Shown in pieces: positions 23,259 to 33,546 of a DNA stretch of 64,000 bases (position 1 is the stretch's first letter; the number at the start of each line of letters is the position of its first letter). The stretch spans positions 56,215,695 through 56,279,694 of the forward strand of contig NC_012872.2 of assembly GCF_000003195.3 (NCBI RefSeq), written 5' to 3'. Origin of the DNA: Sorghum bicolor (Eukaryota > Streptophyta > Magnoliopsida > Poales > Poaceae). The notes beneath the pieces were generated by a model. That model did no database searches. It had not been told where the DNA came from and saw only the letters and a list, made by a program, of their open reading frames with translations. The position numbers and the translations under genes were made by a program.

Positions 23259-24991
23259 ATGCTGGACCATCTCGTCGGGCTGGTGAAGGTGCGCGTGGTG
23301 AGAGGGGTGAACCTCGCCATCCGCGACCTCCGATCCAGCGATCCCTACGTCGTCGTTCGCATCGGCAAGCAGGTCCGCTCCTCCTCCTCCCCCCTCCCCC
23401 TCCCCTCCTTTTCTACAAGTGATTGGAGTTGCCTTCATTTCATTTACTGGTCCGGCAAGAGATCTGTCGAATTTCGCTCGAATCGATCGATCCCCGGCCT
23501 ACAGTAGAGACGTAGTACGACGGCTAATACACCAGTTATTTGGATTTTTATTTTCTCTGTTTAGAGTTGCCCTCTTTTCTCACACAAGTGAAGCCACATG
23601 CGTGCGCCGGCTAATCGTGATTATTTTTTCAACATTTCACAGAAATTGAAGACACGGGTGGTGAAGAAGAGTACCAATCCGGAATGGAACGAAGAACTCA
23701 CGCTCTCCATTGAAGACCCTGCAGTTCCTGTCAGACTGGTATGCATTCGCTTCCGTCTTTTCCTTTCCCAAATCTCTTGTCTGGGTTCTTTTGCCCCTAC
23801 CGGCCTACCCTGTCCAAACTCTGTAAATATTCTCAGCAAACGAGTAACAAAGGAAGTACTATTTTACTGCTAGCACTAATTTATTACCAGTCTTCCTCGA
23901 TATGTGCAAGTGTCGCTGTTATTTGTAGAATCAATTGTACATAGCATTCCTTTAGCTATGTTTCGTACAGTGTGAAAAATCAGGTGTCTCCCCATATCAT
24001 ATACTAGTAGTAGTAATTTCATATGCTAACTCAGCCTGCAGTCACTACGTGAAGGGAAGTAACTATTTGCCTTTTATCTTCTCGCTGAATCTTACTAAAT
24101 AACTTCCATATATTATGGAAATTAACTTTGTCTATTCTTTTTTTTTTTGAGAGAGAGAGAGAGTTGTAACTGATCAACTGAATTGATGCACACTTGTAAT
24201 TTTCCTATGCCAGCTAAATCTATAGTTGAAATTAAGCCATGTTTAGGATCTTTTAAGCTTCTTAGGTTAGGTTGAATGTATCAGTTTGCTGAGCCTACCT
24301 GTGGTTTTGATATTTGACTATTTGAGTCTCAAAGGGAAATATGAATGTCTGTGGCGAACTTCGATAGGAGGGCTGAGATGCAAACTTGAGCTAGAAAATA
24401 GCTGTCCTTGAACTTTCATAGTTGAAACGCTCGTTCTCCATGTCATTTCAGAAGACAATTTCTTGAGCTAGAAAATAGCTGTCCTTGAACTTTCATAGTT
24501 GAAACGCTCATTCTCCTTGTCGTTTCAGAAGACTATTTCTTGAGCTAGAAAATAGCTGTCCTTGAACTTTCATAGTTGAAACACTTATTCTCCATGTCGT
24601 TTTAGAAGACAATAGCTTAGTACACACACTATGACTTCATTTTCCAAATCTCTAAAGAGAGAAACGCTCATATTGACAAGTAACTCTCTCTCATTTTCAG
24701 GAAGTTTTTGACAAGGACACTTTCGTTGATGATACAATGGGTAATGCAGAGGTGGACATCCGCCCATTAGTCGAGATTGTGAAGATGAAGCTCCAGGATG
24801 TTGCTGACAAAACTGTGGTAAAGAAATTGGTGCCGAACAGACAGAACTGCCTAGCCGAGGAGAGCTCGATATATATATCGGAGGGGAAGGTGAAGCAAGA
24901 CCTGGTTCTACGGCTAAGGAACGTTGAGTGTGGGGAAATAGAGCTCCAGCTTCATTGGGTCGACCTCCCTGGCTCTAAGCTGACAACATAG
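23259..24991 (+). CDS. C2-domain protein of the CAR (C2-DOMAIN ABA-RELATED) family
   Basis: Three exons, 23259-23372, 23643-23738 and 24701-24991, all GT-AG and all phase 0, give 166 residues. A single C2 domain fills the protein. Likely Ca2+ ligands are D23, D28, D74, D76 and D80/D81. The insert after the fourth strand (VEIVKMKLQDVADKT region) and the C-terminal hallmark GEIELQLHWVDLP are typical of CAR proteins, which are 165-190 residues. CAR proteins bind acidic phospholipids in a Ca2+-dependent way and help bring ABA receptors (PYR/PYL) to the plasma membrane; rice OsGAP1 is in the same group and binds small G proteins. Those roles are family knowledge. No signal peptide or membrane segment. 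Confidence 0.9.
24386..24616 (+). repeat. Triplicated 77-bp direct repeat in intron 2 of the C2 gene
   Basis: Three head-to-tail units starting at 24386, 24463 and 24540 with core GAGCTAGAAAATAGCTGTCC. The units differ by only a few substitutions; the third diverges at its end. Confidence 0.85.
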
Positions 24992-25757
24992 ACGAAGGGT
25001 GTATGAGGGAGGCTATGAGCTCTGCCTTGCCAGCCCTGCTGTTTTCAGGGATCCCCAACTCTTTGCTGCTTGAAAAGAACTAGTGGTTTGCATGCGCTTG
25101 CGTGGAGCCATTAGTTGTTTGTAAGGAGTTTTGGTTGGCGTTTAGTAAATAGCGTCAGGGAAATGTATGTGCATGAACGTTTGAAAATCAAGACTATATA
25201 AAATGTATACAATGCATGTACTAAGTTTATTTCGTACACATGATGATCCCCATCCCAGTTAAATTAATTTCCAGGGTTGTCTTAAGTCATGCTATATTAA
25301 ATTTGACCAAAATATTAGAAAAAAAATAGCAATACTTATGATTCAAAGTATTTGTTATTAGACTCCTTGAAATATAGTTTTACAGTGTCCTTTGTGTCAC
25401 GGATATTGGTACTTTCTATTATAAATTTGATCAAATTTAAAATAGTTTGACATAGCTTTATAAGTTCACTTATTTTGGAGAGAGGAAGTATTATATATAG
25501 TTGAAAGAGTTTTAGATGGCATATTGCATAGCATAGATATGCACATTTTAAATAGGAGTCTTCGATTTAGACGAGGGTACAAATGCATCGATAGAAAACT
25601 GAGTAGAAGTAACTGATAGGAGTATCCTTAGTGGATCCAGCTATACTAGAGTTGAGAGGAAGGGAACAAAAATTATCTTACACTCTCTTAGATTATAAGC
25701 AAAATGGCACCTAGCAAGGATTATATATAATTTTGGTGGCTGGTTGACAATGATTAA
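24992..25757. other. 3' UTR and AT-rich intergenic
   Basis: The first 200-250 bases should be 3' UTR of the C2 gene. The stretch 25270-25495 looks like a worn Stowaway-like relic (TTTGACCAAAATATT and GGAGAGAGGAAGTA), without clear ends. Confidence 0.4.
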
Positions 25758-25937
25758 GGGCTTGTTTGGCAGGGCTTCTTCCTAACTCTGGCTCCTCCAG
25801 AGTTGTCCTGCCCAACATCTTTTCGGAGAAGCTGTTTTTTAGACAAAACGAAGAGCCGGATCCGTTTTGGCGAAGCCCCAAAACGGCTCTGGCTCCTCCA
25901 GAGAAGCCCCTGAGGAGGAGCTCTACCAAAGAACCCC
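25758..25937. mobile_element. Tourist-like MITE with TAA target duplication
   Basis: Ends GGGCTTGTTTGGCAGGGCTT and its near-complement AGCTCTACCAAAGAACCCC, flanked by TAA at 25755-25757 and 25938-25940. 180 bp, with a further internal inverted repeat around CTCTGGCTCCTCCAGAG. The reading frames across it on both strands are by-products of the palindrome. Confidence 0.8.
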
Positions 25938-25940
25938 TAA

Positions 25941-26800
25941 ATGAACTAATGTGGTTCATTAGTATACAAGGTTTTAGTCCATTTGGATGCAAGGATCAAG
26001 TGATCAACATATCAAGGAAGACTAAGGAGCACGATTGAAGATCATAGAAGACACGCAAAAAGTCTAATACGTCAAGAAGGACAAGCTTGGACCAAAAGCC
26101 ACGAAGAAAAGAAGATGAACAAGAGTTGCAATCAGCCAATCACCTACCGAAAATCTCTAGTGGTGCTCTCTATAGAGAACCAGAGGATAGGCACCAATCA
26201 CAAGATAACTCTAGTGCATATGAAGAACCAACACCTTCATTCACTGGATAACTATGGTGATACCAAGGACTGAGCACCGAAGACATGGTTGGCTTCTAGA
26301 AGCTCTACAAAAGATTTTAGAGGGCACCAGAGAAAGGACCCTCCAACAGTCAGCAACAGCTAGTCGACGTGGCATCACAAAAAAGGCTCTGGTGAGGCAC
26401 TGGAAACTCCGGTGTGAGTGCAGAAGTTGTAGCTAGCCACCTACGACTATATCTGGAGGTTGACACTATATATAGCCATACGTTTGTCCATTTCAAGTGT
26501 GTTATAGGGTTCTGAAGTTGTAGGGGAGTTGAGTCTCTCATCCAAGTGCTCTAGTCACCACAAGTGCTTAACGAAAGATTAGATGATTAAGTGATAAGCC
26601 AATAACGAAAGATTAGATGATTAAGTGATACCAATGTAACTACTGAATTGTTATTGGCTCATTGGTAGAAACGCTTCTCGAAATCTACATTGGATGATCT
26701 ATATATGTTTTTTGATCATCTGGACTTAACACAATGATGAAGTTCATTCTTCAATTTAAGGAAGTTCACAAGACTAGCTTAGCTGGTTTAGGGAACCAAC
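25941..26800. other. Probable degraded retroelement spacer
   Basis: No coding match. A 28-bp segment (ACGAAAGATTAGATGATTAA) is duplicated in tandem at about 26571 and 26602. The CCAAGTGCTCTAG...AAGTGCTTAA segment near 26540-26570 resembles 44760-44800, so both are probably pieces of one repeat family. Confidence 0.4.
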
Positions 26801-26803
26801 TAA

Positions 26804-26942
26804 GGCCTTGTTTGGATGTAGTCGTATTCACATCAATCCACATGTGTTGAGGTGGATTGGAGTGGAACTTGAACTAAATTCCACCCCAATACATACCAAG
26901 ACACATGGATTGAAGTGAATACGACAACATCCAAACAAGGCC
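26804..26942. mobile_element. Tourist-like MITE with TAA target duplication
   Basis: Near-palindromic 139-bp element with ends GGCCTTGTTTGGATGTAGTC and ACATCCAAACAAGGCC, flanked by TAA at 26801-26803 and 26943-26945. Confidence 0.9.
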
Positions 26943-26945
26943 TAA

Positions 26946-27435
26946 GCCTGTTTGTAATGGATGATTTTCCCGAAGTCACATTATCTTCATCTACACTCCA
27001 AATTAAACTCTCTATATACGCTTTTCAATAGTCTTGTGATAGGAACACAATTTTGGAGTATGTTACACATTTTGACAAAAGTAAAAAAAAACTGGCTTAA
27101 CTAAACCCGGCTATAAGTATGTCTCTGCTGCAATTTCTAGGATAGCCCCTTTCGCTCATATTTTGCTATCAAATTTGATCCTCTTTGCTTGCATGTGATT
27201 TTCTTGTTCCATCTTGAACTCCTCGATCATATTTTGGTTGTTAACGGATTTCTTTTTTTCAGTTATACTAAGATATAGTAGTAGATAGAAGATGGTATGG
27301 GGCAATGGGCTAGTTGAGATTATTGGTTCTATTCTCCCATTGATGACCTACTATTAGTTACACAGTTGAACACGGGCCAACTGTTATTACAGCAGAATAG
27401 AGCACATAATCCAAGTGTCCATTCCACACCATTTA
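26946..27435. other. Intergenic, nothing recognised
   Basis: AT-rich sequence downstream of the polygalacturonase gene; no supported gene. Confidence 0.4.
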
Positions 27436-27518
27436 GTGCTTGCTCGGTTAATCCTCAGTCCAAACGGATCAGGATTGAATATTGATCCCTTTGGATTGGG
27501 AATTAACCAAACGAGCCC
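27436..27518. mobile_element. Short Tourist-like MITE beside the polygalacturonase stop codon
   Basis: 83-bp inverted-repeat element with ends GTGCTTGCTCGGTTAATC and GGAATTAACCAAACGAGCCC, flanked by TTA at 27433-27435 and 27519-27521. It lies about 19 bp past the stop of the polygalacturonase gene (27538), so it is within its 3' UTR. Confidence 0.75.
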
Positions 27519-27537
27519 TTATTAATTTGTAACCGCG

Positions 27538-29073
27538 CTACAGGCAACTTGGAGGCTCGACTTCGCCGGAAGCCCTGCCGTCCGCGTGCTGGCAGGTCGC
27601 CTCTGCCGGCTTTCCGCCGTCCAAGGTGAGCTTGATGTCCTTGAGGCCGATCCCGCTGCACGGGTTGCTCGCGCTGCAGTCGAACTTCACCGCCACCTTG
27701 GACGCCGACGTCCCCTGGATGTCCGTGTACCTCACGTCGCTGATCTTCACGGCCGAGCTCTGCACCGCGCACGCAAGCAAAACACAATTCTAAGCAGAGC
27801 AGCTATATATATTTGTACGAGTCATGCCTGCTCGGTGCTCGATCGAACTGCATCTGTGTACATGCATGTATGTGCCGCACGCGCGAACGGCGAACCTGAT
27901 GGGGGCAGCCCGCGCCGCGGCCGTGGTTGGGGCAGTAGCTCTGGTCGATGATGATGGGGTTGCGCACGTCGTGCATGAGCGCGTGCTCGAAGGCGACGCC
28001 GCGCACGTACGCGCCCTCCACCTTGGCCCGCGCCCACGTCTTGATCCGCAGCCCGTTCTCGGTGCCGACGAAGGCGGCCCCCGTCACCGTCACGTTCTCC
28101 ACGCCACTCTCCTCGCTCTCCTTCCCCAGGCTCCCTATGCTGGACGCCACCGGCACCGGCACCGGCGGACCCGAACCATCAAACAAGTGACGACGACAAC
28201 AGCGTGTGCTGTGTGCGAAGAGTGTGCTCAGTCCACTACTAGGCACCTTATGCCATGGCCCGGGCCGCAGCTGACGTGCTCGACGCGCAGGTTGCTGGTG
28301 CCGGGGCCGACCGAGACGCAGTCGTCCCCGGTCTGGATGCCGGTCCGGGTGACCGTGACCTGGGACGAGCCCTGCACGTGGATCCCGTCCGTGTTGGGGC
28401 TGCTTCCCGGCGCGACGATCTGTACGTCCTGCACCGTGACGCCCTCGCAGCCGTTGATCACGACGTGGTACAGCTCGCTGTCGACCGAGGTCAGGCCGCT
28501 GATCACCACGTCCCTCGAGTTCAGCACCTTCAGCGACTGGCGACGCACATTCGCGTGGTGCACGTAAATTTCTGAAAAACAAAAGGATGCATGTGATGTG
28601 CTATGGCAACTCACTGTCGCTCCGCTGGGGCAGCCGCTGTGCCCGGCTGCCTTGCACGCCCACAGCGCCTCGCCGCGGCCGTCGACGGTGCCGCCCGACA
28701 CGGTGAGGCCGTCGACGTGGTCGAACACGATCCAGCCGTCGTCGTCCCCGCCAGAGCTGCCGCCACGGCTGGTGTAGCCTGATGGCGCAACAAGCGTACC
28801 ATCGACCTGAAGCGTCACCCTGCTGCTGGAGCATGGGCCGGTGAAGGCCGCACGGCTGAGCAGGAAGTGCCCGTTCGGCACGTACACGGTGGCCGGCTCC
28901 TGTGATCGGCAAGCGGCGGACCAGGCACTGGCGAACGCGCCGGACGAGTCCGTCCGGCCGCCAGGCTTCGCTCCGAAACCGGCGACATTGTACGCCGCCG
29001 CTTCAGCTGCACCTGACGAAACGTAGCAATAGAGCAGCAGCAGCACTAGGGAGTAAGCGTTGGAGCGAGCCAT
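27538..29073 (-). CDS. Polygalacturonase (glycoside hydrolase family 28), secreted
   Basis: Four exons on the minus strand, 29073-28615, 28536-28247, 28139-27896 and 27759-27538, with phases closing to 404 residues. A signal peptide (hydrophobic VLLLLYCYVSSGAAEA) is followed by the right-handed beta-helix fold. All four GH28 signatures are visible: NTDGIH at 201-206, GDDC at 223-226, GPGHGIS at 244-250 and RIK at 281-283. The catalytic Asp residues are those in NTD and GDD, with His247 in GHG. The enzyme cleaves alpha-1,4-galacturonan in pectin of the cell wall. Whether it is endo- or exo-acting cannot be read from sequence alone. Intron 1 (78 nt) has no stop and keeps frame, so I placed its acceptor at 28537 because GATSLKVLNS then matches the family alignment; the alternative upstream AG at 28573/28572 breaks the frame. 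Confidence 0.9.
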
Positions 29074-29151
29074 GACGATGCATCAAACACTTCGACGTTC
29101 TTGTTGCAGTCCTACTCCTACTGGCGAGCAGTTCCCTTCATCGTCCTGTTG

Positions 29152-29158
29152 ATTTATA
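29152..29158 (-). promoter_or_regulatory. Probable TATA box of the polygalacturonase gene
   Basis: On the minus strand CTATAAATC lies about 80 bp before the ATG at 29073. That implies a 5' UTR of about 50 bases. Confidence 0.6.
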
Positions 29159-29159
29159 G

Positions 29160-30135
29160 AGCCGTCCTCATCGTGTGAATGAGGATGGGGATGGGGTGCG
29201 TGCGACACAAGGGCTTGCAAGATTTGTGGCGAGATTGCAGAAACCAAGTCCAAAATTGCAGACGCCCTGCACACTGGCGGACTAGCTAGCAAGAGCGGCA
29301 CGTGACACGATATGTAGCATGCAGTTATTAGATGATACAACGTTGGCGCTCGGCAACAACGAGTTTGTCAGCAGATTGCTTAAGCGGTGGAGTTCCTTCC
29401 ATAGGAGTACATCATAACTTGAGCTTGCTGACCCCTGACGGATACAAGCTCCACCCTTCAAGGCTTCAAGAGAAATGGCGCATGGGATGGGAGGCACCGC
29501 GCTACAAGTCCGCAACTAGGTATACCTTGGCCTTGTCGTTGAACGGCGGAGACAATCAGCACAAAACCGGGTGGAATCTTATGAAAACTGGGTACCCACG
29601 TCACGTCTGGAAATGTTCTGATTGAGTGATAGACTGAATTGACCAGTGATCATGCCGATCATTTTTTTTTAATTGTTTTTACGATGTGAACGAGACCTTC
29701 AGCTAGCATTAGTAGTTTGGTACTGCTTATGGAGAAGCAAACAGTATCCTCAAACCAAGCAAGGACAGGAAGCTCCTTGCTCCTTGTGAAACCATAAACC
29801 CTGACTAGCGGTGGCCAATGCCCAGTCCCATGGCTAATGGTAAGAATCGTCTCACGAATTCCAGAGAGTAAAATTCAGTCATCCCGGTCCCTCAGCTGAA
29901 GAACTACCATTTTCAGATCCTAAACTTGATTCCAGGGTGTCATCTATATCCCCTAAGAGCATCATCACTTCATTGGTAGTAGCAGATCCGGCAGCCAGAA
30001 TCAAAGCCACCGAGGCAGCGATGGTGGACGCCGTGCACGAGAGAGGAGACGCGAGCAGAGTCCAGGAGTCCGTGGTTTAGGAAACAGAAGAAATACAAAA
30101 GTAGGGGCCTTGGGGAGACAAAGCTCTGTCTTTTG
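29160..30135. other. Intergenic, no supported gene
   Basis: Upstream region of the polygalacturonase gene. A plus-strand frame at 29332-29625 (97 codons) has no recognisable motif, start context or neighbour, so it is not called. Confidence 0.45.
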
Positions 30136-30235
30136 TTTAGAGTGTGTTTGGTTGGTCTCTAAATCTGACTTTTGTTTAGATGGGTTAGTTTTGGGTTGTT
30201 TGGTTGCCTGGCTAGCTCCTGGAGCCAGACTCCAC

Positions 30236-31131
30236 CCAAGATGGCAATGGAGACCCGAAACCCGATTCCCCGTGGGGAATTCCTCTACTGGGGATCGGAG
30301 ATGGGAGAGATTTACTCCCCACGGGGAGACTAATAGGGAAAATTCCCTCCACATCGGGTCTGGCGGGTTCGAGGATGTTCCCTATGTCCCCGTACCCAAA
30401 ACCCACATATATACCCGCCCCGTTAATAAATACAGATATACAGAATATGGATACAGAGGCCCAAGACGCCAGGTCCAACATCCAGCCCAACTAGTAGCTA
30501 GTATATATTGCAACAACTAACCCTAACATCCCACAACCACCCAGCCGCCAGCACCGAGCTGCTCGCAGAGTCGCAGCTTGCCTCCTCCCATCCGAGACCA
30601 AAATCCAATCCCACCCAGGCAAGTCGCAAGAAACCAGGAAGGCACCCAGCCACCGGCCAGCTGCTTGGGCCTCTCCGCTGCTCCCTGCTCCCATAGGCCA
30701 TAGCTCCATCCCATCCCGGCCAGATCCTCCCAGGCATTCTCGCCTAGGCGGCCAATGCAGCACCGCTGCCTGCAGCTGCAGCAAGCTGCACGAGTTCGCG
30801 ACTGTGTCCGTGGCTCCGTATGTGGCGTGTCGACGCGTCTTCGCTCTAGATTGAGCACGAGCTTCCAGATCTCGAGTGGTACAGGTCCCCCGCTTCCTCT
30901 TACTAAACATGGATTCGCCCAATACTTCCTCTTCCTCGCCTATGTTCAGATCTCTTATTTAGTGTCGGGTACGGGGATCCCCGTCGGGGACCAATTCCCT
31001 GCGGGGAACAGGGATGGGAGAAAAATGTCCCCCAATGACCTTCGCGGGGACGGGGATGGGGAAATTTCCCCCCCGCGGGGACGGGGATGGTGGGTCAATC
31101 CCCGACGGGGAATTCCCCATTACCATCTTGA
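30236..31131. mobile_element. Non-autonomous hAT-like element, copy A
   Basis: Ends CCAAGATGGCAATGG and, read inward, TCAAGATGGTAATGG. The flanking 8-bp repeats are GACTCCAC (30228-30235) and GGCTCCAC (31132-31139), one mismatch. GC-rich subterminal motifs (GGGGAATTCC, GGGGACGGGGATGG) crowd both ends. No transposase frame. Same family as 36743-37349 and 62199-62731. Confidence 0.75.
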
Positions 31132-31328
31132 GGCTCCACCGGACCTGCCATACAGCTAGAGCCAGGCCCAAGTAGAAATACTAGGTTGGTGTTTCTTCTA
31201 GAGCCGGGGCTGAGCTAGCCGCTTATCTTGTTAGCGTCACCTCCTACGGTACGGTGTGCCACCGCTCCTCCTCACTCGCGCCCGCTCCTCCTCCATGCAC
31301 ACCTTGTCCTCCTTCCCCTACTCCTTCC

Positions 31329-31571
31329 CCCTCCCATGGTGGCGCGAGCTCCTTCCCCTCTCCACCCCTCCTTGTTCAGTTCGAGCTCCTTTCCCTCCCC
31401 ATGGCGACGCTAGATTCTTCCCCTCCCCATCTCCTCCCTTGCCGGTGCGAGCTCCTTTCCCTCCCCATGGCGGTGTGAGCTTCTTCCCCTCCCCATCTCC
31501 TCTCTGACCGGCGCAAGCTCCTTCCCCTCCCCATGGTGGCGCGAGCTCCTCCCCCTTTCCATGTCGGCACG
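31329..31571. repeat. 66-bp minisatellite (about three units)
   Basis: Units starting near 31384, 31450 and 31516 share GAGCTCCTTTCCCTCCCCAT and TTCCCCTCCCCATCTCCTC. A related partial block lies just upstream from 31329. Frames across it on the minus strand give a repetitive Gly/Lys/Pro peptide that is probably not expressed. Confidence 0.7.
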
Positions 31572-31651
31572 TGTCTCCTGCTCTGGATCTAGCGGTCTTG
31601 GGCGCGGACACTAATTCATCTCCATCTTCGGCGGTTGCCGGATGCCGGAGC

Positions 31652-31842
31652 AGCACCATCGACGAGAGGTTCACTTCACAAGACACGAGTGGGACGCATA
31701 GCCTAGGTATGCCGACTGCCGACATGGTGACGTCGGGCCACGTGGTCAAGACGTCGTACTCGATCCACACCTGCAGGAGCTTCCCGCTAGCCAGGGCGAC
31801 ATCAACGGACCCGGCGAACTTGGAGGTCGCGCTCGAGGTCAC
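31652..31842 (-). pseudogene. L-type lectin domain fragment (lectin receptor kinase-like)
   Basis: On the minus strand about 60 residues read ...GSVDVALASGKLLQVWIEYD... and ...PLVSCEVNLSSMV, the pattern of the legume-lectin domain of L-type lectin receptor kinases (SGK..QVWVDYD ... PLVSAEVNLS). Homology stops on both sides: downstream it runs into the minisatellite, and upstream no lectin start or signal peptide is seen. There is no kinase domain. It is a gene fragment, possibly captured by the surrounding repeat unit. Confidence 0.5.
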
Positions 31843-32264
31843 CCTACAGTTCGTCGTGGATGAAGCGGAGGTGCTTTGTTGCTGCTGCAGTTCGCCTCAC
31901 AGCGCGTCGCCATTGAGCTCCGAGTATGCTGCAGTCGACAGTTCACCTCACTGTGAGTTGCGTCTTCTCGTTGCTACCCAAGCTTGAAGGAGCTCTTCCT
32001 CAAGGAGACGAAGCATAGCAATAGCATTGTGACGGAGCTCACCACATGTTCGAGAGAATGCTTCAAAGGAGGGTGAACTCACTAGCTCAAGAAAGAGGTG
32101 ACTGTATGCAAACCAAGCTAACCAACCAAACAAGAACTTATCCTAGCCAAGCTCATTGGTGCACGCAACCAAACAAATGGGTCTTAGCTTACTAGAGGCA
32201 GGCTTAGGCTAGCCTCGCTTAGTTTTGCTAGACAGGCTTATCTAGGCAACGAACTAAACACACT

Positions 32265-33366
32265 AGTATAGGCCCTACTAGGATGGATTTTTTCCTCCAA
32301 CGCCCACAAAATATGAGGCTAGAGTTGTTCTAACCCAAGAAATGGTATTTCATATACCTAAACTTGATTTCAGATGTCATCAAGTCTAAATAGGTCTCTA
32401 ACCCACCGTGGCAATGAGGATACTAGTTATGCATTGAGGTGGACCAACATAAGGGCCCATCTCCTCCTTCGATGGTGTATGAGGGTCAGATTTTCTGTTG
32501 CTGCCACTAACCTACTATAAGGCCGTGCAAGGGCATGGATAGCAACTAGTGTGCGATGAGGATGAAGAAAAGGAGGGGGCACCAAGCATTGTGGGTAGGA
32601 GATGACACAAGAGACAAAGAGAGAGAGATAAAGGAATACGAACCCTAGATGATGGGTCTACATCAATAGATAGTTAGCGTGCCATGTCAACACATGAAGC
32701 TAGTTGGAATTTTGCATTTGGACTTGGATGACATTTGAAACTAAGTTTACACACCTCAAAATCACATTCCTTAAATATAAGCTTTGGATGATAATATGAC
32801 ACTAAAATGGCATTTAGGATAACACCACACCCCCCCCCCCGCACCATCTCAACTAAGTCTGAGAATAACATGTACATTTTTACTGAAAACTCTAAATCGA
32901 AGAAACATTGGTCCTTTGTCGACACCCATCAATGGCACGTTGACATATTGCATAGCGTGGAAACAACTGCTTCCTCTATCATTATTCTGTCGTTCTGGCG
33001 GTGGTTTTGGGTGTCTAGATGGCACAACATGCTCTACACACCTGGACGTAATATATGTCCGGATCTAGAGAATGTTTCTTCTAGCTGGTAGAAAAACCAG
33101 GATCATGGATATATTAGGACAAAGGGAGTAAGTTTTTAGCTACGACACGTTGGAGTTGCTTCCAAACAATTATACAGTTCTAAGTTAGTTAGTTTACTGG
33201 ATACATAAATGGTTCCCTTATCTAGCCTTGGATCCTAGTTCTATTTGTACTTGGTTGGTACAAGAGGACGACCATGGCCTCAGACTTTCGTTGTCTCTGT
33301 CTTGGTCCTTGATTAGGTTTAGTGTATAGTATACATTAGCGATTCAGGCCCAGAGACTATATTTGT
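32265..33366. other. Intergenic, nothing recognised
   Basis: Low-GC sequence with a C10 run near 32829. Short frames on both strands around 32674-33091 have no recognisable features. Confidence 0.4.
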
Positions 33367-33546
33367 TTTGCCATGAATAAAAATAAGCTTCTTATTTTTG
33401 AATTACTTACATCACTGTTGTAATACAGTTCTAAATTTGAATTAAGTCAAGTCTATAATATGTTTTGCTATGAATAAAGAGAAGTTTCATATTTTGAATT
33501 ACTTACATCCGTCGTAATACAATTCTAAACTTGAATTAAGTCAAGT
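33367..33546 (+). repeat. Tandem duplication of about 85-95 bp
   Basis: 33367-33453 and 33463-33546 are near copies, sharing GAATTACTTACATC and TTGAATTAAGTCAAGT. Confidence 0.75.

Larger units (their letters stand above)
30141..32264. mobile_element. Possible TIR-bounded composite unit
   Basis: Left end AGTGTGTTTGGTTGG (30141) and right end, read inward, AGTGTGTTTAGTTCG (32264) form an imperfect inverted repeat. A second shared block, GTTTGGTTGC, lies about 60 to 80 bp inside each end. Between them lie a nested hAT-like element (30236-31131), a 66-bp minisatellite and a lectin-like fragment. I could not confirm a target duplication, so the unit is inferred. Confidence 0.4.

Noticed and set aside
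25711..26038. Pair of 90-codon frames on opposite strands
   Set aside because: They arise from the palindromic Tourist-like MITE at 25758-25937.
27824..28567. 247-codon open frame on the plus strand
   Set aside because: It lies opposite the polygalacturonase exons and crosses its introns. The GC-rich coding strand leaves long open frames on the other strand. No domain.
33367..33546. Tandem repeat considered as a CRISPR-like array
   Set aside because: Only two units with no unique spacers of constant size, in a plant nuclear sequence.
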